Below, one piece after another: positions 1 to 7,746 of a stretch of 64,000 nt of DNA (positions within the stretch are counted from its first letter, which is position 1; every line of letters begins with the position of its first letter). This stretch comes from Gallaecimonas pentaromativorans. GTDB taxonomy: Bacteria > Pseudomonadota > Gammaproteobacteria > Enterobacterales > Gallaecimonadaceae. Below the pieces are notes generated by a model. That model searched no databases and was not told the origin of the DNA. It saw only the letters and a program-made list of their open reading frames with translations. Where the stretch lies: NCBI RefSeq assembly GCF_003751625.1, contig NZ_RJUL01000005.1, forward strand, positions 124,001 through 188,000, given 5' to 3'. Made by a program: the position numbers and the translations under genes.

Positions 1-154
1 CCACCGCCAGTCCGATGCGCGACGGGCCGGGGGCATTGAAGATGCGGTCAATGCGCACATTGCCGGTAAACCAGTCGGTCGGGCCTTTGATGGCGGGGCT
101 GGCACCAGCGCGGTGCACCTGCATGTCGAGGTCTTTGCTATCGGTATTGCTCAT
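1..154 (-). CDS. Cupin-domain protein, 5' part only
   Basis: Reads from an ATG at 154 off the left edge, so only the first 51 residues are visible. The text contains DWFTGNVRIDRIFNAPGP, the opening of small cupins annotated as (R)-mandelonitrile lyase-like or carboxymuconolactone-decarboxylase-associated. These proteins have a single metal-binding beta-barrel; the His residues that bind metal would lie beyond the window. The gene is divergent from the LysR gene at 259 with about 100 bp between, the usual layout of a LysR regulator and its target. Family call is by similarity of the N-terminus only. Confidence 0.7.
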   Translation of the reverse strand, partial: MSNTDSKDLDMQVHRAGASPAIKGPTDWFTGNVRIDRIFNAPGPSRIGLAV

Positions 155-258
155 AACCGGCTCCCGGTTGTGTTGAAAGAGGAGCTAACAAGATAGCAAT
201 GTCTGATTGTGCTGATAATATGGCTAATTAAGAACCCTGTTTTAAGATAAGCTTCATA

Positions 259-1149
259 ATGACAAGCCCGAGTCTGGACGAACTCAAGGTCTTTGTGGCC
301 GTTGCCCGTGAAGGTAACTTTACCCGGGCTGCCGCCCACCTGGGGGTGTCGCCTTCGGCGGTGAGCCAGACCTTGCGCAGCCTCGAAGAGCGCCTTGGGG
401 TGCGGCTATTGACCCGCACTACCCGTAGCGTCACCCGCACCGAAGCCGGTGAGCGGCTGTTGCAAAGCGTGGCGCCGCTGCTAGAAGAAATCGATGGCCA
501 CCTGGCAAGCCTTGCCGAGCTGCGGGACAACCCGGCTGGCACGGTGCGCATCACCGCCGACGAGTTTGCCTGCCGCCATGTGCTGTGGCCCAAACTGGCG
601 CCGCTGTTGGCAAGCTACCCTGAGCTGACCATCGAGCTCATCACCGACTACGGCCTCACCGATATCGCTGCCGAGCGTTTTGATGCCGGGGTCAGAGTAG
701 GGGGCATGATCGCCGCCGACATGGTGGCGGTGCCCATAGCGCCACCGATGCGGCTGATGACGGTGGCGTCTCCTGCCTACCTGGCTGAAGCCGGCACCCC
801 ACAAAGCCCCGAGGCGCTAACGGCGCACCGCTGCATTAACCTGCGCCTGCCCACCTACGGTGGCCTTTATGCCTGGGAGTTTTCAAAGGCCGGGCGAGAA
901 TCGCGGGTACGGGTGAACGGGCCCCTTATCATGAACAGCTCTTTGCAAATCCTTGATGCTTGCCTGGCCGGTATTGGTCTTGCGCAGCTACCCAATGCCC
1001 TGGTGGAGCCGCACCTTGCGGCCGGGGCGCTGGTGGAGGTGCTGGCCGACTGGTGCGAGTCCTTTGACGGCTATCACCTTTATTACCCCAGCCGGCGCCA
1101 GCAGACGGCGGCCTTTAAAGTGGTAGTAGAGGCGCTCAAACTAAGGTGA
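259..1149 (+). CDS. LysR-family transcriptional regulator
   Basis: 296 residues, normal length for the family. Residues 1-65 form the winged HTH (LDELKVFVAVAREGNFTRAA, then VSPSAVSQTLRSLEERLG), followed by a periplasmic-binding-protein-like effector domain. It resembles the LysR group that ends in a TxRxxxAAFxVxVEAL-type C-terminus. Divergent from the cupin gene, which is its most likely target. A 10-bp inverted repeat (1148-1157 / 1167-1176) directly after the stop lacks a T tract and may separate it from the convergent pseudogene. Effector unknown. Confidence 0.9.
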   Translation: MTSPSLDELKVFVAVAREGNFTRAAAHLGVSPSAVSQTLRSLEERLGVRLLTRTTRSVTRTEAGERLLQSVAPLLEEIDGHLASLAELRDNPAGTVRITADEFACRHVLWPKLAPLLASYPELTIELITDYGLTDIAAERFDAGVRVGGMIAADMVAVPIAPPMRLMTVASPAYLAEAGTPQSPEALTAHRCINLRLPTYGGLYAWEFSKAGRESRVRVNGPLIMNSSLQILDACLAGIGLAQLPNALVEPHLAAGALVEVLADWCESFDGYHLYYPSRRQQTAAFKVVVEALKLR

Positions 1150-1181
1150 CAAAGGCAAGTGGGCACTGCCTTTGTCTGGGC

Positions 1182-2227
1182 TCACAGCAGCCGTTCGGCC
1201 AGAGCCCTTAGGGTAAATTCGCGGTTGGGCGCGCGATTGGCCGGCTGCGAGGCATTAGCGGCAGTAACCAGGTTTATCATCATTTCACTGACCCCAAGTT
1301 CTTCGGCGAGGCTGGCCGTCTGGCGCGCGGCGTTATCCGGCGAGCCGATTATCCACGAGCGCAGGAACATCTCCACCAGCCCCCGGTAGCGGGGCGAAAA
1401 CTCCACTTCGTCGGCCTCTTCGGCCAGCAACTGCGGCTCTACCGGCTCGCCTGAGCGAAAGGCCGACATAAAATAAAGCTGCGAGCGTGCCAGGCGCTCG
1501 GCTTCCTGGTCGGTGTCGCCCACCACCACAATGGCCGGCACTCAGGCCTTGGGCTCGGTCAGCCAGATGCTGGGTTTAAAGCGCGCCTTGTATAAGGAAA
1601 TGGCCTCTTTGGCGCCCTCGGCGCGGATGTGATAGCCAAAGGCGTAGGGTAGGGTAGGGCAGGCTCTGCTGCCATCGGCGCAGAGTACGAAGAAGTGCCC
1701 AGTATCCAGGGCGCCGGGGAGCTGGTGGTGTTGGGTACCGCTTGGACGGTCAAGGCATCTTCGCCTTTGCCGTTGTCCGTGCCCTCGGCGCGGATGAAAA
1801 CCAGCAAATTTAGCAGATCGTTGCTCATCCCTTCGCTGGTCTTCATTGGCGCGCCGCCTCGCAGCGCTGAGCTGGTTGTTCAGTCGGCGCCGGTTGAGCG
1901 GCCAATGCCAAGGTTAACCCGGCCGGGAAAGCAGGCTTCCACCAGGCCCATTTGCTCGGCCACCAACAGTGGCGGGTAGCGGGCCAGCAGGATGCAGCCG
2001 CCAATGCGAATGCGGCTGGTGGCAGCGCCAATAACCGGGGCAAAGCTGGCGGTATGGCTAGCTGCCACGGCGTTAACGTTATGGTGCTCGGCCAGCCAAT
2101 AGCGATGATAACCGAGGCGTTCGCCCAGTTTGGCCAGTTCCAGCATGGAGTTGAAGCAATCGCTTGCCGACTGGTTCGAGGGAATAGGCCCGATGTCCAA
2201 AATCGACAGTGTCAGTTTGTTGCTCAT
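1182..2227 (-). pseudogene. Broken LLM-class (luciferase-like) flavin monooxygenase
   Basis: Three blocks together give one luciferase-like monooxygenase: N-terminus from ATG 2227 (SD AAGGAG) through HRYWLAEHHN and LGIGRSTGAD; middle with VPNTTSS..PWILGTSSY; C-terminus from about 1541 with PAIVVVGDTDQEAERLA. Three lesions separate them. An in-frame TGA at 1880-1882 follows GAD. A frameshift falls at 1644-1658, where GTAGG is present three times in tandem. A second in-frame TGA lies at 1542-1544. The reading before and after each lesion matches the family, so this was an intact gene until recently. The family oxidises small substrates with FMNH2. Confidence 0.85.
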
Positions 2228-2454
2228 GGCGCTCACTCCTTGGGGCGCTAGGCAATACCAAGCGCCATTGAGGCACCTGCGGCAATAAGAGTTGGGGGCT
2301 TGGTACCGCAGGTGAACAGATATTGAGGGAGCTTCGCGGCACCCAAGGCCTTAAAAGTGAAGCGTTTTCACTCATAAGATCTTGCGAACCGGCTTTCACC
2401 TCGGTGGCGGTTTGGCATCCGGCCTGGGGGAAAGGTAACAGCGGGTTTTAAAAA

Positions 2455-3000
2455 TCAGCCTTTTTGCTTCTTCTCTGCCCAGCGGGCAATGCTTTGGGCA
2501 AACAATGGGGTTTCACGCTGGTTGTGGTCGCCGCTGGCGTCCTGGCGGGCCGCTGCGGCCTGTTCAAAGGTTTGGCCGTTCTCGGCAATAAAGGCCATAA
2601 AGGCGTCGGTGGGGTGGGAAACCACACGGTTGGTGTAACGGGTGGTTTTCTCGTCCACCGCCTCGGCGATGAGCTCCTAAATCACATTGACCTGGGTACG
2701 ACCAGCTTTGGTGAACACATCAGAGATGGAATTCATTTTGCAATACGCTGGTGTTGCCTCTTCGGCGACATAGTGTTGGACCACCAGGCCGGTGCCAATT
2801 TGCTCAACGTTGATGGACATGCGGCGGCCATCGTCAGTGCTGGTGGTGCCGGCTGAAATATGGTCTGGCGCGCAGCAGCGCTGATATTCGGCTTCGGGCA
2901 GGTTGAATAACCAGTCGGCAATATCGACTTGCTCGAGAGGGACATTGATGTCGAAAGAAAATGCAGACTGCGACAGGATTTTATCTTCAAGAACGTTCAT
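2455..3000 (-). pseudogene. Unrecognised conserved protein interrupted by one TAG
   Basis: An ATG at 3000 with SD TTGAGGAT starts MNVLEDKILSQ. The frame runs to ..RTQVNVI, meets a TAG at 2677-2679, and continues in the same frame through ELIAEAVDEKTTRYTNRV to ..ARWAEKKQKG at 2455. Both halves have normal coding character, so one nonsense change explains it. The intact product would be about 181 residues with no signal peptide or membrane segment. I do not recognise the family; a small SRPBCC-like fold is possible. Sequencing error or readthrough are the alternatives. Confidence 0.65.
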
Positions 3001-3695
3001 TTTTAAATCCTCAACTGAAAGTGACAATGGCAGCATTTCTCTGCCATGAAGACGGGCGAAATATGGCGTGCCTTAACCCTTCGCTTTCAACACTACTCAG
3101 CTGGTGAGGGAGCAACAATTATACTGTGAAATCAGCGCGACACACTTTGGTATACGAATGAATGGCCAGGGTTAAACGGCATTTTATGCTCGTTCATCTG
3201 CCATCTTTTTTGTGAGAATTGATAACAATAAGCCACGCTGCGGGGGAGTGAGCTTGGCGATAAGCCGCGGCGGAGCGCAAAAGGGGCATGGTGTTTGGCA
3301 GAGCATCACTGCCTACAGTGGCAATGGTGGCGCAGGGTGTCAATCTATACGCCGGTATAATAGAGGGCAGCCTTCCTTTTTGTTAAATTTTAACCATCCC
3401 CGGCGCTGTATTGGGTTTTTCTTTTTGCTTAAGAAAAGGGGAATACCTTGGTGTTTCAATGTTGTTTTTATTGTGGGTTAAAGCGCTCACCATCGAGCCT
3501 TAATTTTACATTATGAGCACGAGGCGCCAGGGTAAAAGGGCGGATAGCTTTTTTTTCGTCGGATTGTCGCCTTTTCGTTTTATCGCTGTATTTCAGGCCA
3601 TCCGGCATTTTTTTAACGCCGCAGAGCCTTACCATTTTCGTTAACAGAGAATATACGCCTTGGCGGCGTTTTTTCTTATCCGCTCAGGAGTCCTT
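3001..3695. other. Long AT-richer intergenic region before the MFS gene
   Basis: About 695 bp with no convincing gene. It must hold the promoter of the leftward gene starting at 3000 and that of the transporter at 3696. A TATAAT-like sequence is at 3356-3361 without a well-spaced -35. The 89-codon open frame at 3212-3481 has no good ribosome binding site and no recognisable product. Confidence 0.5.
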
Positions 3696-4856
3696 ATGCA
3701 ACAGGCCAGTTTACCCCGGTCAACGCTGTTTTTACTGGCTATGGCCTGTGCAATGGCGGTGGCCAACATCTACTACAACCAGCCGTTGCTGGCACTGATG
3801 GGAGAGAGCTTTGGCCGCAACGCCGAGCACTCCGGCCAGATAGCCACCGTTACCCAGATGGGCTACGCCTTGGGCCTGCTGATGTTTGTGCCGCTGGGGG
3901 ATCTTTTTGATCGCCGCAAGTTGCTGACCTTCCTGGCGCTGGCCAACGGCGCCAGCGCCCTGGTGGTAGCGGCGGCGCCGTCCTTTGCCTGGTTGCTACT
4001 GGCCAGCGCGCTGCTGGGGCTGACGGCGGTGTCGGCGCAAATCATTATCCCGGCGGCGACCGCCGTGACCGACTCGGCTAGCCGAGGGGCGGTAATAGGC
4101 ACGTTGCTGAGCGGTCTTTCGGCCGGTTTGCTGTTTGCCAGAACGTTGAGCGGCGCGGTGGGGGATATCTGGGGCTGGCGCACCATGTTTGTGGTGGCCG
4201 CCGTGCTTAACCTGGTGTTGCTGTTTATCGTGCGCGGCCGGGTGCCGGCCCATAAAGTGACTCAAAAGCAGTCCATTGGCGCCTTGTTTTTGTCTCTTTG
4301 GACACTCATTCGCACCGAGCCCGTGTTGCGCCGGGCCAGCCTCACCGGCTTTTGCTTTTTTGCTGCTTTCTCAAGCCTGTGGGGGACGCTGGCCGAGTTG
4401 GTCAGCGAGCCGCCCTTGAGTTTGTCGGTCACCCAAATCGGCTCCTTTGGCCTGGTGGGCATTGCCGGCTTGCTGGCGTCGCCCTATATCGGCCGGGCTG
4501 TTGACCGCTGGCATGCCAAGGCCGTTACCCTCTTTGGCGCCATGCTGGTGCTGCTGGCTTTTGCCCTTATTGGCTTGGTGCCGGCCAGTATTACGGTGCT
4601 GCTGGTTGCCATGGCGCTGGTGGATATTGGTAACCGCTCTGGCATGGTCAGCAACCAGCACAACATCTATTCGCTGTCTGAAAATGCCCGTAGCCGGTTA
4701 AATACCCTTTATATGGTCTGCTACTTTTTGGGCGGCGCCAGCGGCACTGCTGTGGGCAGCATCATGGTGGGTGCTATGGGCTGGGTTGGGCTTAGCCTTA
4801 CCGGCATCGGCTTTATACTGGTGGCAACGGTACTGCAACTGACCAATAGGCGCTAA
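3696..4856 (+). CDS. MFS transporter (drug/metabolite efflux type)
   Basis: 386 residues with about 12 hydrophobic segments. The early motif NIYYNQPLL and the loop 2-3 motif GDLFDRRK are typical of proton-driven DHA1-like exporters such as E. coli YgaY. The start at 3696 is chosen because CAGGAG lies 6 nt upstream; an in-frame TTG at 3660 lacks a site. Transcription ends at the strong hairpin at 4871-4903. Substrate cannot be read from sequence. Confidence 0.9.
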   Translation: MQQASLPRSTLFLLAMACAMAVANIYYNQPLLALMGESFGRNAEHSGQIATVTQMGYALGLLMFVPLGDLFDRRKLLTFLALANGASALVVAAAPSFAWLLLASALLGLTAVSAQIIIPAATAVTDSASRGAVIGTLLSGLSAGLLFARTLSGAVGDIWGWRTMFVVAAVLNLVLLFIVRGRVPAHKVTQKQSIGALFLSLWTLIRTEPVLRRASLTGFCFFAAFSSLWGTLAELVSEPPLSLSVTQIGSFGLVGIAGLLASPYIGRAVDRWHAKAVTLFGAMLVLLAFALIGLVPASITVLLVAMALVDIGNRSGMVSNQHNIYSLSENARSRLNTLYMVCYFLGGASGTAVGSIMVGAMGWVGLSLTGIGFILVATVLQLTNRR

Positions 4857-4866
4857 AACCCTTTAA

Positions 4867-4903
4867 AAAAGCGGCACAGGCTTTATGGCCTGTGCCGCTT
4901 TTT
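4867..4903. terminator. Bidirectional rho-independent terminator
   Basis: An 11-bp stem (GCGGCACAGGC / GCCTGTGCCGC) with a 6-nt loop, flanked by A6 on the left and T5 on the right. It serves the MFS gene (+) and the membrane-protein gene (-) that converge here. Confidence 0.9.
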
Positions 4904-4911
4904 GTTACCGC

Positions 4912-5415
4912 TCAGGCGAGCTTGGCGTTGCGGTTTTGCAGGTAAATCAACCGGCACTGCACCACAAAACCCACCACAAAGAGCGCCAGCAATATAAGCA
5001 GGGTGTTTAGCACCACCGGCGCCATGGGGGCGCTGGCCAAGGGGTGCGCTACCGGCAGCCGGGTCAGGGTCTCGTTGGTGCCCGGTACCAGGGACAGGTA
5101 AAAGCTAAAAGACAGCCCAAAGGTATAGAGGTAGGGGCGCAGCTTGCCTAAAAAGCGCAGGCGAGTCGCCAGCATGGCCCCGAACATGATGAGCAGAATA
5201 AATACCCCAAAGACATGCCCGGCATTGAGGCCCCCGGTGCTGGAGACGCCGAACGAGGTCAACACGGCCAGTACCATGCTGACCCAGTAAACCTTACCGG
5301 GGGTTTGGCTGGTGTCTATCTTGCGAAAGCGCACGAAGCTGTAGATCCCGGCCACAATGGGGACCAGGCTGACCAGGGTGTGAACCACGCCAAGGGGGGA
5401 AATGGGGTGTGCCAT
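4912..5415 (-). CDS. DUF2306-like small membrane protein, TetR-regulated
   Basis: 167 residues with four to five hydrophobic segments and short charged loops (FRKIDTSQTPGKVYW). The look is that of DUF2306-type membrane proteins of unknown function. A palindrome at 5489-5504, 74 bp upstream of the ATG, is nearly identical to one in front of the tetR gene at 5555, so the two genes are probably controlled together. No catalytic motif is seen. Confidence 0.75.
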   Translation of the reverse strand: MAHPISPLGVVHTLVSLVPIVAGIYSFVRFRKIDTSQTPGKVYWVSMVLAVLTSFGVSSTGGLNAGHVFGVFILLIMFGAMLATRLRFLGKLRPYLYTFGLSFSFYLSLVPGTNETLTRLPVAHPLASAPMAPVVLNTLLILLALFVVGFVVQCRLIYLQNRNAKLA

Positions 5416-5488
5416 GGGATAGACCTCTTTGGTTAAGGGTTAACCTGCGGCGCCAAAGGAGCCGGTAGGTGTTGTGCATCAAATTCTG

Positions 5489-5504
5489 TCTACTAGTTGG
5501 TAGA
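5489..5504. promoter_or_regulatory. TetR operator copy 1
   Basis: TCTACTAGTTGGTAGA, an imperfect palindrome. Fifteen of its 16 bases recur at 6191-6206 before the tetR gene. It lies upstream of the membrane-protein gene starting at 5415. Confidence 0.7.
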
Positions 5505-5510
5505 TTAACG

Positions 5511-5550
5511 GTGCCAAAAAAAGGGGCCCAAGGGACCCTTGTGCTGGCAC
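5511..5550 (-). terminator. Terminator of the tetR gene
   Basis: Read on the minus strand: a GC-rich hairpin (AAGGGTCCCTT, with nearby GGGCCCC) followed by T7. An outer GTGCCA/TGGCAC pair frames it. It lies just after the stop of the tetR gene. Confidence 0.8.
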
Positions 5551-5554
5551 CCGC

Positions 5555-6142
5555 TCAGGCTGCCAGCTTCTCTATCAACAACGCGGTAATGCTTTGAAAT
5601 AATTTGGGATCTTGGGCAACTCTGGCCGACATCATGGCGCCGTGCACCGTGGCCATAAACACCTCGGCCTCCAGTGCTGGGGCCTGGGTTAAGCGAAGCT
5701 GCCCGCTTTGGCTGCCTTTTTCCAGCAAGCTTGCCAGCCAGGCGGCCAGATCGCTGAAGTGGTCTCGGATCTCAAGGGCGATGTCATCGGGCAGGGCTGG
5801 CAGCTCGGTGCCCAGCATGGCGCAAAGGCAAAAGGACGAGACTTGGCCTTCAATGCAATTTACCCAATAACCCAAATACGCCTTGAGCTCGGCTAAAGGG
5901 TCGGCAAGCTGCGTGTCTAGCGCCGCCATACCGGCCCGCGCTTCTTCGCGGTAGCGGGCAACCACCACCCGCACCAGCTCCGCTTTGCTGGGGAAGTGAT
6001 GATGGATGCTGGCCTTGCTGATGTTCACCCGTGCCGAGATGTCGGCATAGCTAAAGCTGTTGTAACCGCCAGCCTCCAGCAGGGTACGGGCATGCTGGGC
6101 AATCTCTGCCGCTTTGGGGGAAAGTGCTGTGCTCATCGCCAT
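5555..6142 (-). CDS. TetR/AcrR-family repressor
   Basis: 195 residues. The N-terminal HTH spans about residues 10-55 (ISKASIHHHFPSKAELVRVV); the rest is an all-helical ligand domain of the TetR_C type. The gene points toward the membrane-protein gene at 4912 but has its own terminator between. Matching 16-bp palindromes before both genes (6191-6206 and 5489-5504) argue for autorepression and control of that neighbour. Ligand unknown. Confidence 0.92.
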   Translation of the reverse strand: MAMSTALSPKAAEIAQHARTLLEAGGYNSFSYADISARVNISKASIHHHFPSKAELVRVVVARYREEARAGMAALDTQLADPLAELKAYLGYWVNCIEGQVSSFCLCAMLGTELPALPDDIALEIRDHFSDLAAWLASLLEKGSQSGQLRLTQAPALEAEVFMATVHGAMMSARVAQDPKLFQSITALLIEKLAA

Positions 6143-6190
6143 TACCTCTGCCTGGGGCCGTTAACCGGCTGGTATCTCTTGAAGCGTGAA

Positions 6191-6206
6191 TCTACTAGTT
6201 GGTAGG
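6191..6206. promoter_or_regulatory. TetR operator copy 2
   Basis: TCTACTAGTTGGTAGG, 49 bp upstream of the tetR start codon and the same as 5489-5504 except for the last base. The core CTACTAGTTGGTAG is a near-palindrome, as expected for a TetR dimer site. Confidence 0.7.
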
Positions 6207-6314
6207 TTGGTTGTCAATGAGTGAGTGCAAAAAACAACCAGGCAGGCATCGGCATTGAAGGCGCCTCAGGCGATGGGGCTTACCGGCGCCAGCAAGGCTT
6301 GGCAAATTGAATAC

Positions 6315-6668
6315 TTAAAAGCAGCTTGGATACCCTTGGAACAACAAGAATGCGGCGCCGGCAAAGCAATACCAAGCGAGCATCTGTGCTCGCCACTCCA
6401 TGATTATCTTCACCTGATGCGACACCGTGGCCCCAGGTGGTGGGCATTGCCCGGCGCTACGAATGCGCCGGCCAAATCGAAATACGAGGTAGGCAAGGGC
6501 AAGATGGCCGATAAGCATTAAGGCATAACGGGGGATTACCGCATGGCCAAGCCAGCGGCGATAGTCGTAAAGCTGCGCCTGGGGTAGTGGCTGGTATCCC
6601 TCAGCTGCCTTGGCGGTTGCCAGTTGCTGTAGGGCGCAAAGACGTAGAGATAGATAAGGCACACCCAA
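6315..6668 (-). CDS. Doubtful small membrane protein next to the island
   Basis: 117 codons from a TTG. The C-terminal two thirds have coding character: YDYRRWLGHAVIPRYALML, then two hydrophobic stretches with basic ends. The upstream part switches into another frame (IYLYVFAPYSNWQPP read from 6536-6823), so this may be a frameshifted remnant. No family is recognised. It lies between the tetR gene and the island, in DNA that was downstream of ssrA before the insertion. Confidence 0.35.
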   Translation of the reverse strand: MGVPYLSLRLCALQQLATAKAAEGYQPLPQAQLYDYRRWLGHAVIPRYALMLIGHLALAYLVFRFGRRIRSAGQCPPPGATVSHQVKIIMEWRAQMLAWYCFAGAAFLLFQGYPSCF

Positions 6669-6674
6669 CCTGCC

Positions 6675-6688
6675 GAGCCGGGGGATTT
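6675..6688. other. Second ssrA-3'-end-like sequence
   Basis: GAGCCGGGGGATTT matches the tmRNA 3' region at 14384-14398 with one G fewer. It sits 160 bp outside the island's left att site and may be the scar of an older insertion, or chance. Confidence 0.3.
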
Positions 6689-6807
6689 ATTCGGCGCGCT
6701 CTTGCGCCTCACCCGCTCGCTGCGCTCTAGGCCAGCCTGCGGCTGTTCCAGACAAACTGGTGAACCCCCTTCGGGGGTCGTAAATCCCCCCTCCAGGCGA
6801 CAACGAA

Positions 6808-6846
6808 CCATTAAAAAAGCCACCGCTAGGGTGGCTTTTTTAATGG
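6808..6846. terminator. Original ssrA terminator, displaced by the island
   Basis: A perfect 17-bp inverted repeat with a 5-nt loop (CCATTAAAAAAGCCACC / GGTGGCTTTTTTAATGG). It lies two bases beyond the left att copy. On the minus strand this is the order expected right after the tmRNA CCA end, so it was probably the ssrA terminator before 7.5 kb was inserted. Confidence 0.75.
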
Positions 6847-6848
6847 TT

Positions 6849-6861
6849 TGGTGGAGCCGGG
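6849..6861 (-). repeat. Island att site, distal copy
   Basis: TGGTGGAGCCGGG, identical to 14379-14391, the 3' end of ssrA with CCA. Beyond the 13 bp the two copies diverge, but the island side still resembles a T-arm (ATTTTTTGACACCC versus GGGATTTGAACCCCC). This is what a site-specific insertion at a tmRNA 3' end leaves. Confidence 0.75.
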
Positions 6862-6954
6862 ATTTTTTGACACCCGATTCCTAACCCATTGACTCTACTG
6901 GGCTTGTGACTTAGTTGATGTGACACAGAATGTAGCACGTCAACTATAGGAAAC

Positions 6955-6982
6955 AAAAAAGCCGACATTGCTGTCGGCTTGG
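6955..6982 (-). terminator. Terminator after yegP
   Basis: On the minus strand the 9-bp stem AAGCCGACA/TGTCGGCTT is followed by TTTTTTG, 16 bp past the yegP stop codon. Confidence 0.8.
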
Positions 6983-6997
6983 TCAGATCGCCGTGTA

Positions 6998-7330
6998 TCA
7001 AGTTAGATCAACGACCGGTGCTGAAGGTCCGTTCGCCTTGACAGAAGCAATGCCGTCCTCTCGAGCTTGCGTACTCAGGTACATCTGGCTAGTACCGATG
7101 ACTTGGTAGTTGACCGCTCGCAAAGTGAAGTATGACCTGCCATCCATAGCACTCAGACGGTTGTAGTTGTGGTCATAAGGGGAGTTATCTCTGACAGACT
7201 GGATACCGTTCTCAGCAGATGCTTTAGCATGGTACCCCTCACTGCTAAGAATGATTTCACCATTTCCTGCTTTAAGTCGGAAGTAGTACTGGCCGTTAGT
7301 TCCCGTGAATAATTCGTACTTTCCAGTCAT
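6998..7330 (-). CDS. yegP: YegP-family protein (two DUF1508 repeats)
   Basis: 110 residues made of two DUF1508 units, each with the F/Y-x-L-x-A-x-N/G pattern (YYFRLKAGNGEIILSSEGY near 15-33 and YFTLRAVNYQVIGTSQMY near 65-82) followed by a short helix (ENGIQSVR, EDGIASVK). The function of YegP is not established; the fold is a small beta-alpha repeat. It follows the 56-residue gene by 1 bp, and the pair forms an operon divergent from the WYL regulator. SD AAGGAG precedes the ATG. Confidence 0.9.
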   Translation of the reverse strand: MTGKYELFTGTNGQYYFRLKAGNGEIILSSEGYHAKASAENGIQSVRDNSPYDHNYNRLSAMDGRSYFTLRAVNYQVIGTSQMYLSTQAREDGIASVKANGPSAPVVDLT

Positions 7331-7331
7331 C

Positions 7332-7502
7332 TTACTTCTCCTTCCTTACGCCTTTGAAGGGCTTACCATCGGACTTCACATCCATGAACTGTCCGGTATT
7401 GGTATCACGCTTTACCCAGTGACCACTGGGAGTTTGAGTTTGGGAACGGTCTTTGACCGCACCAATGCGGCGATTATCGCCGTAGGGTTTGTTAGTTGCC
7501 AC
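7332..7502 (-). CDS. Small conserved protein linked to yegP
   Basis: 56 residues from GTG 7502, chosen because AAGGAG lies 7 nt upstream; the TTG at 7523 lacks a site. The product is very basic and polar (KPYGDNRRIGAVKDRSQT ..GHWVKRDTNTGQFMDVK) and has no membrane segment. I know of similar short proteins of unknown function in many bacteria. It is the first gene of the yegP operon. Confidence 0.75.
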   Translation of the reverse strand: MATNKPYGDNRRIGAVKDRSQTQTPSGHWVKRDTNTGQFMDVKSDGKPFKGVRKEK

Positions 7503-7604
7503 TAACGCTCTCCTTAATGTCAATAGTTAAAGTTTGACATCAGCAAGGTCTTCAAGGAGACTATTGGGGCCAACCGAAAGTCACCCTGGCACTTCTGATG
7601 CCTG

Positions 7605-7639
7605 GTAGAAAACCTGCTGCGATAGCAGGTTTTTTCTAC
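7605..7639. terminator. Perfect hairpin in the divergent yegP/WYL region
   Basis: GTAGAAAACCTGCT, 5-nt loop, then AGCAGGTTTTTTCTAC. It has a T6 run on the plus strand but no plus-strand gene upstream. It may end a short transcript, attenuate the yegP leader, or be the WYL regulator's operator. Confidence 0.45.
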
Positions 7640-7746
7640 AATACCCATAATACTGATCGATTTGATGATGTCAACCCTGATGATGACTGTCATCGTTGTG
7701 AGTGCTAAGGTTGTGAGTAGGTAGGAAGTAAACAAGGGAGATGGAT

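Noticed and set aside
1542-1882. Selenocysteine or TGA recoding in the monooxygenase gene
   Set aside because: There are two TGAs plus a frameshift and no Cys-aligned context; a pseudogene is simpler.
2275-2315. CACCTGCGG / CCGCAGGTG inverted repeat
   Set aside because: Nine perfect bases between two dead genes, but with no T run and a long loop; not enough to call an operator or terminator.
3212-3481. 89-codon open frame on the plus strand
   Set aside because: No ribosome binding site, odd composition (RGGAQKGHG, then FFFLLKKRG), and no recognisable product. Left as intergenic.
6536-6823. 95-codon minus-strand frame
   Set aside because: Runs through the displaced ssrA terminator and the repeat-rich DNA beside it. 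Only a short hydrophobic part looks coding, which may belong to the frameshifted ORF at 6315-6668.
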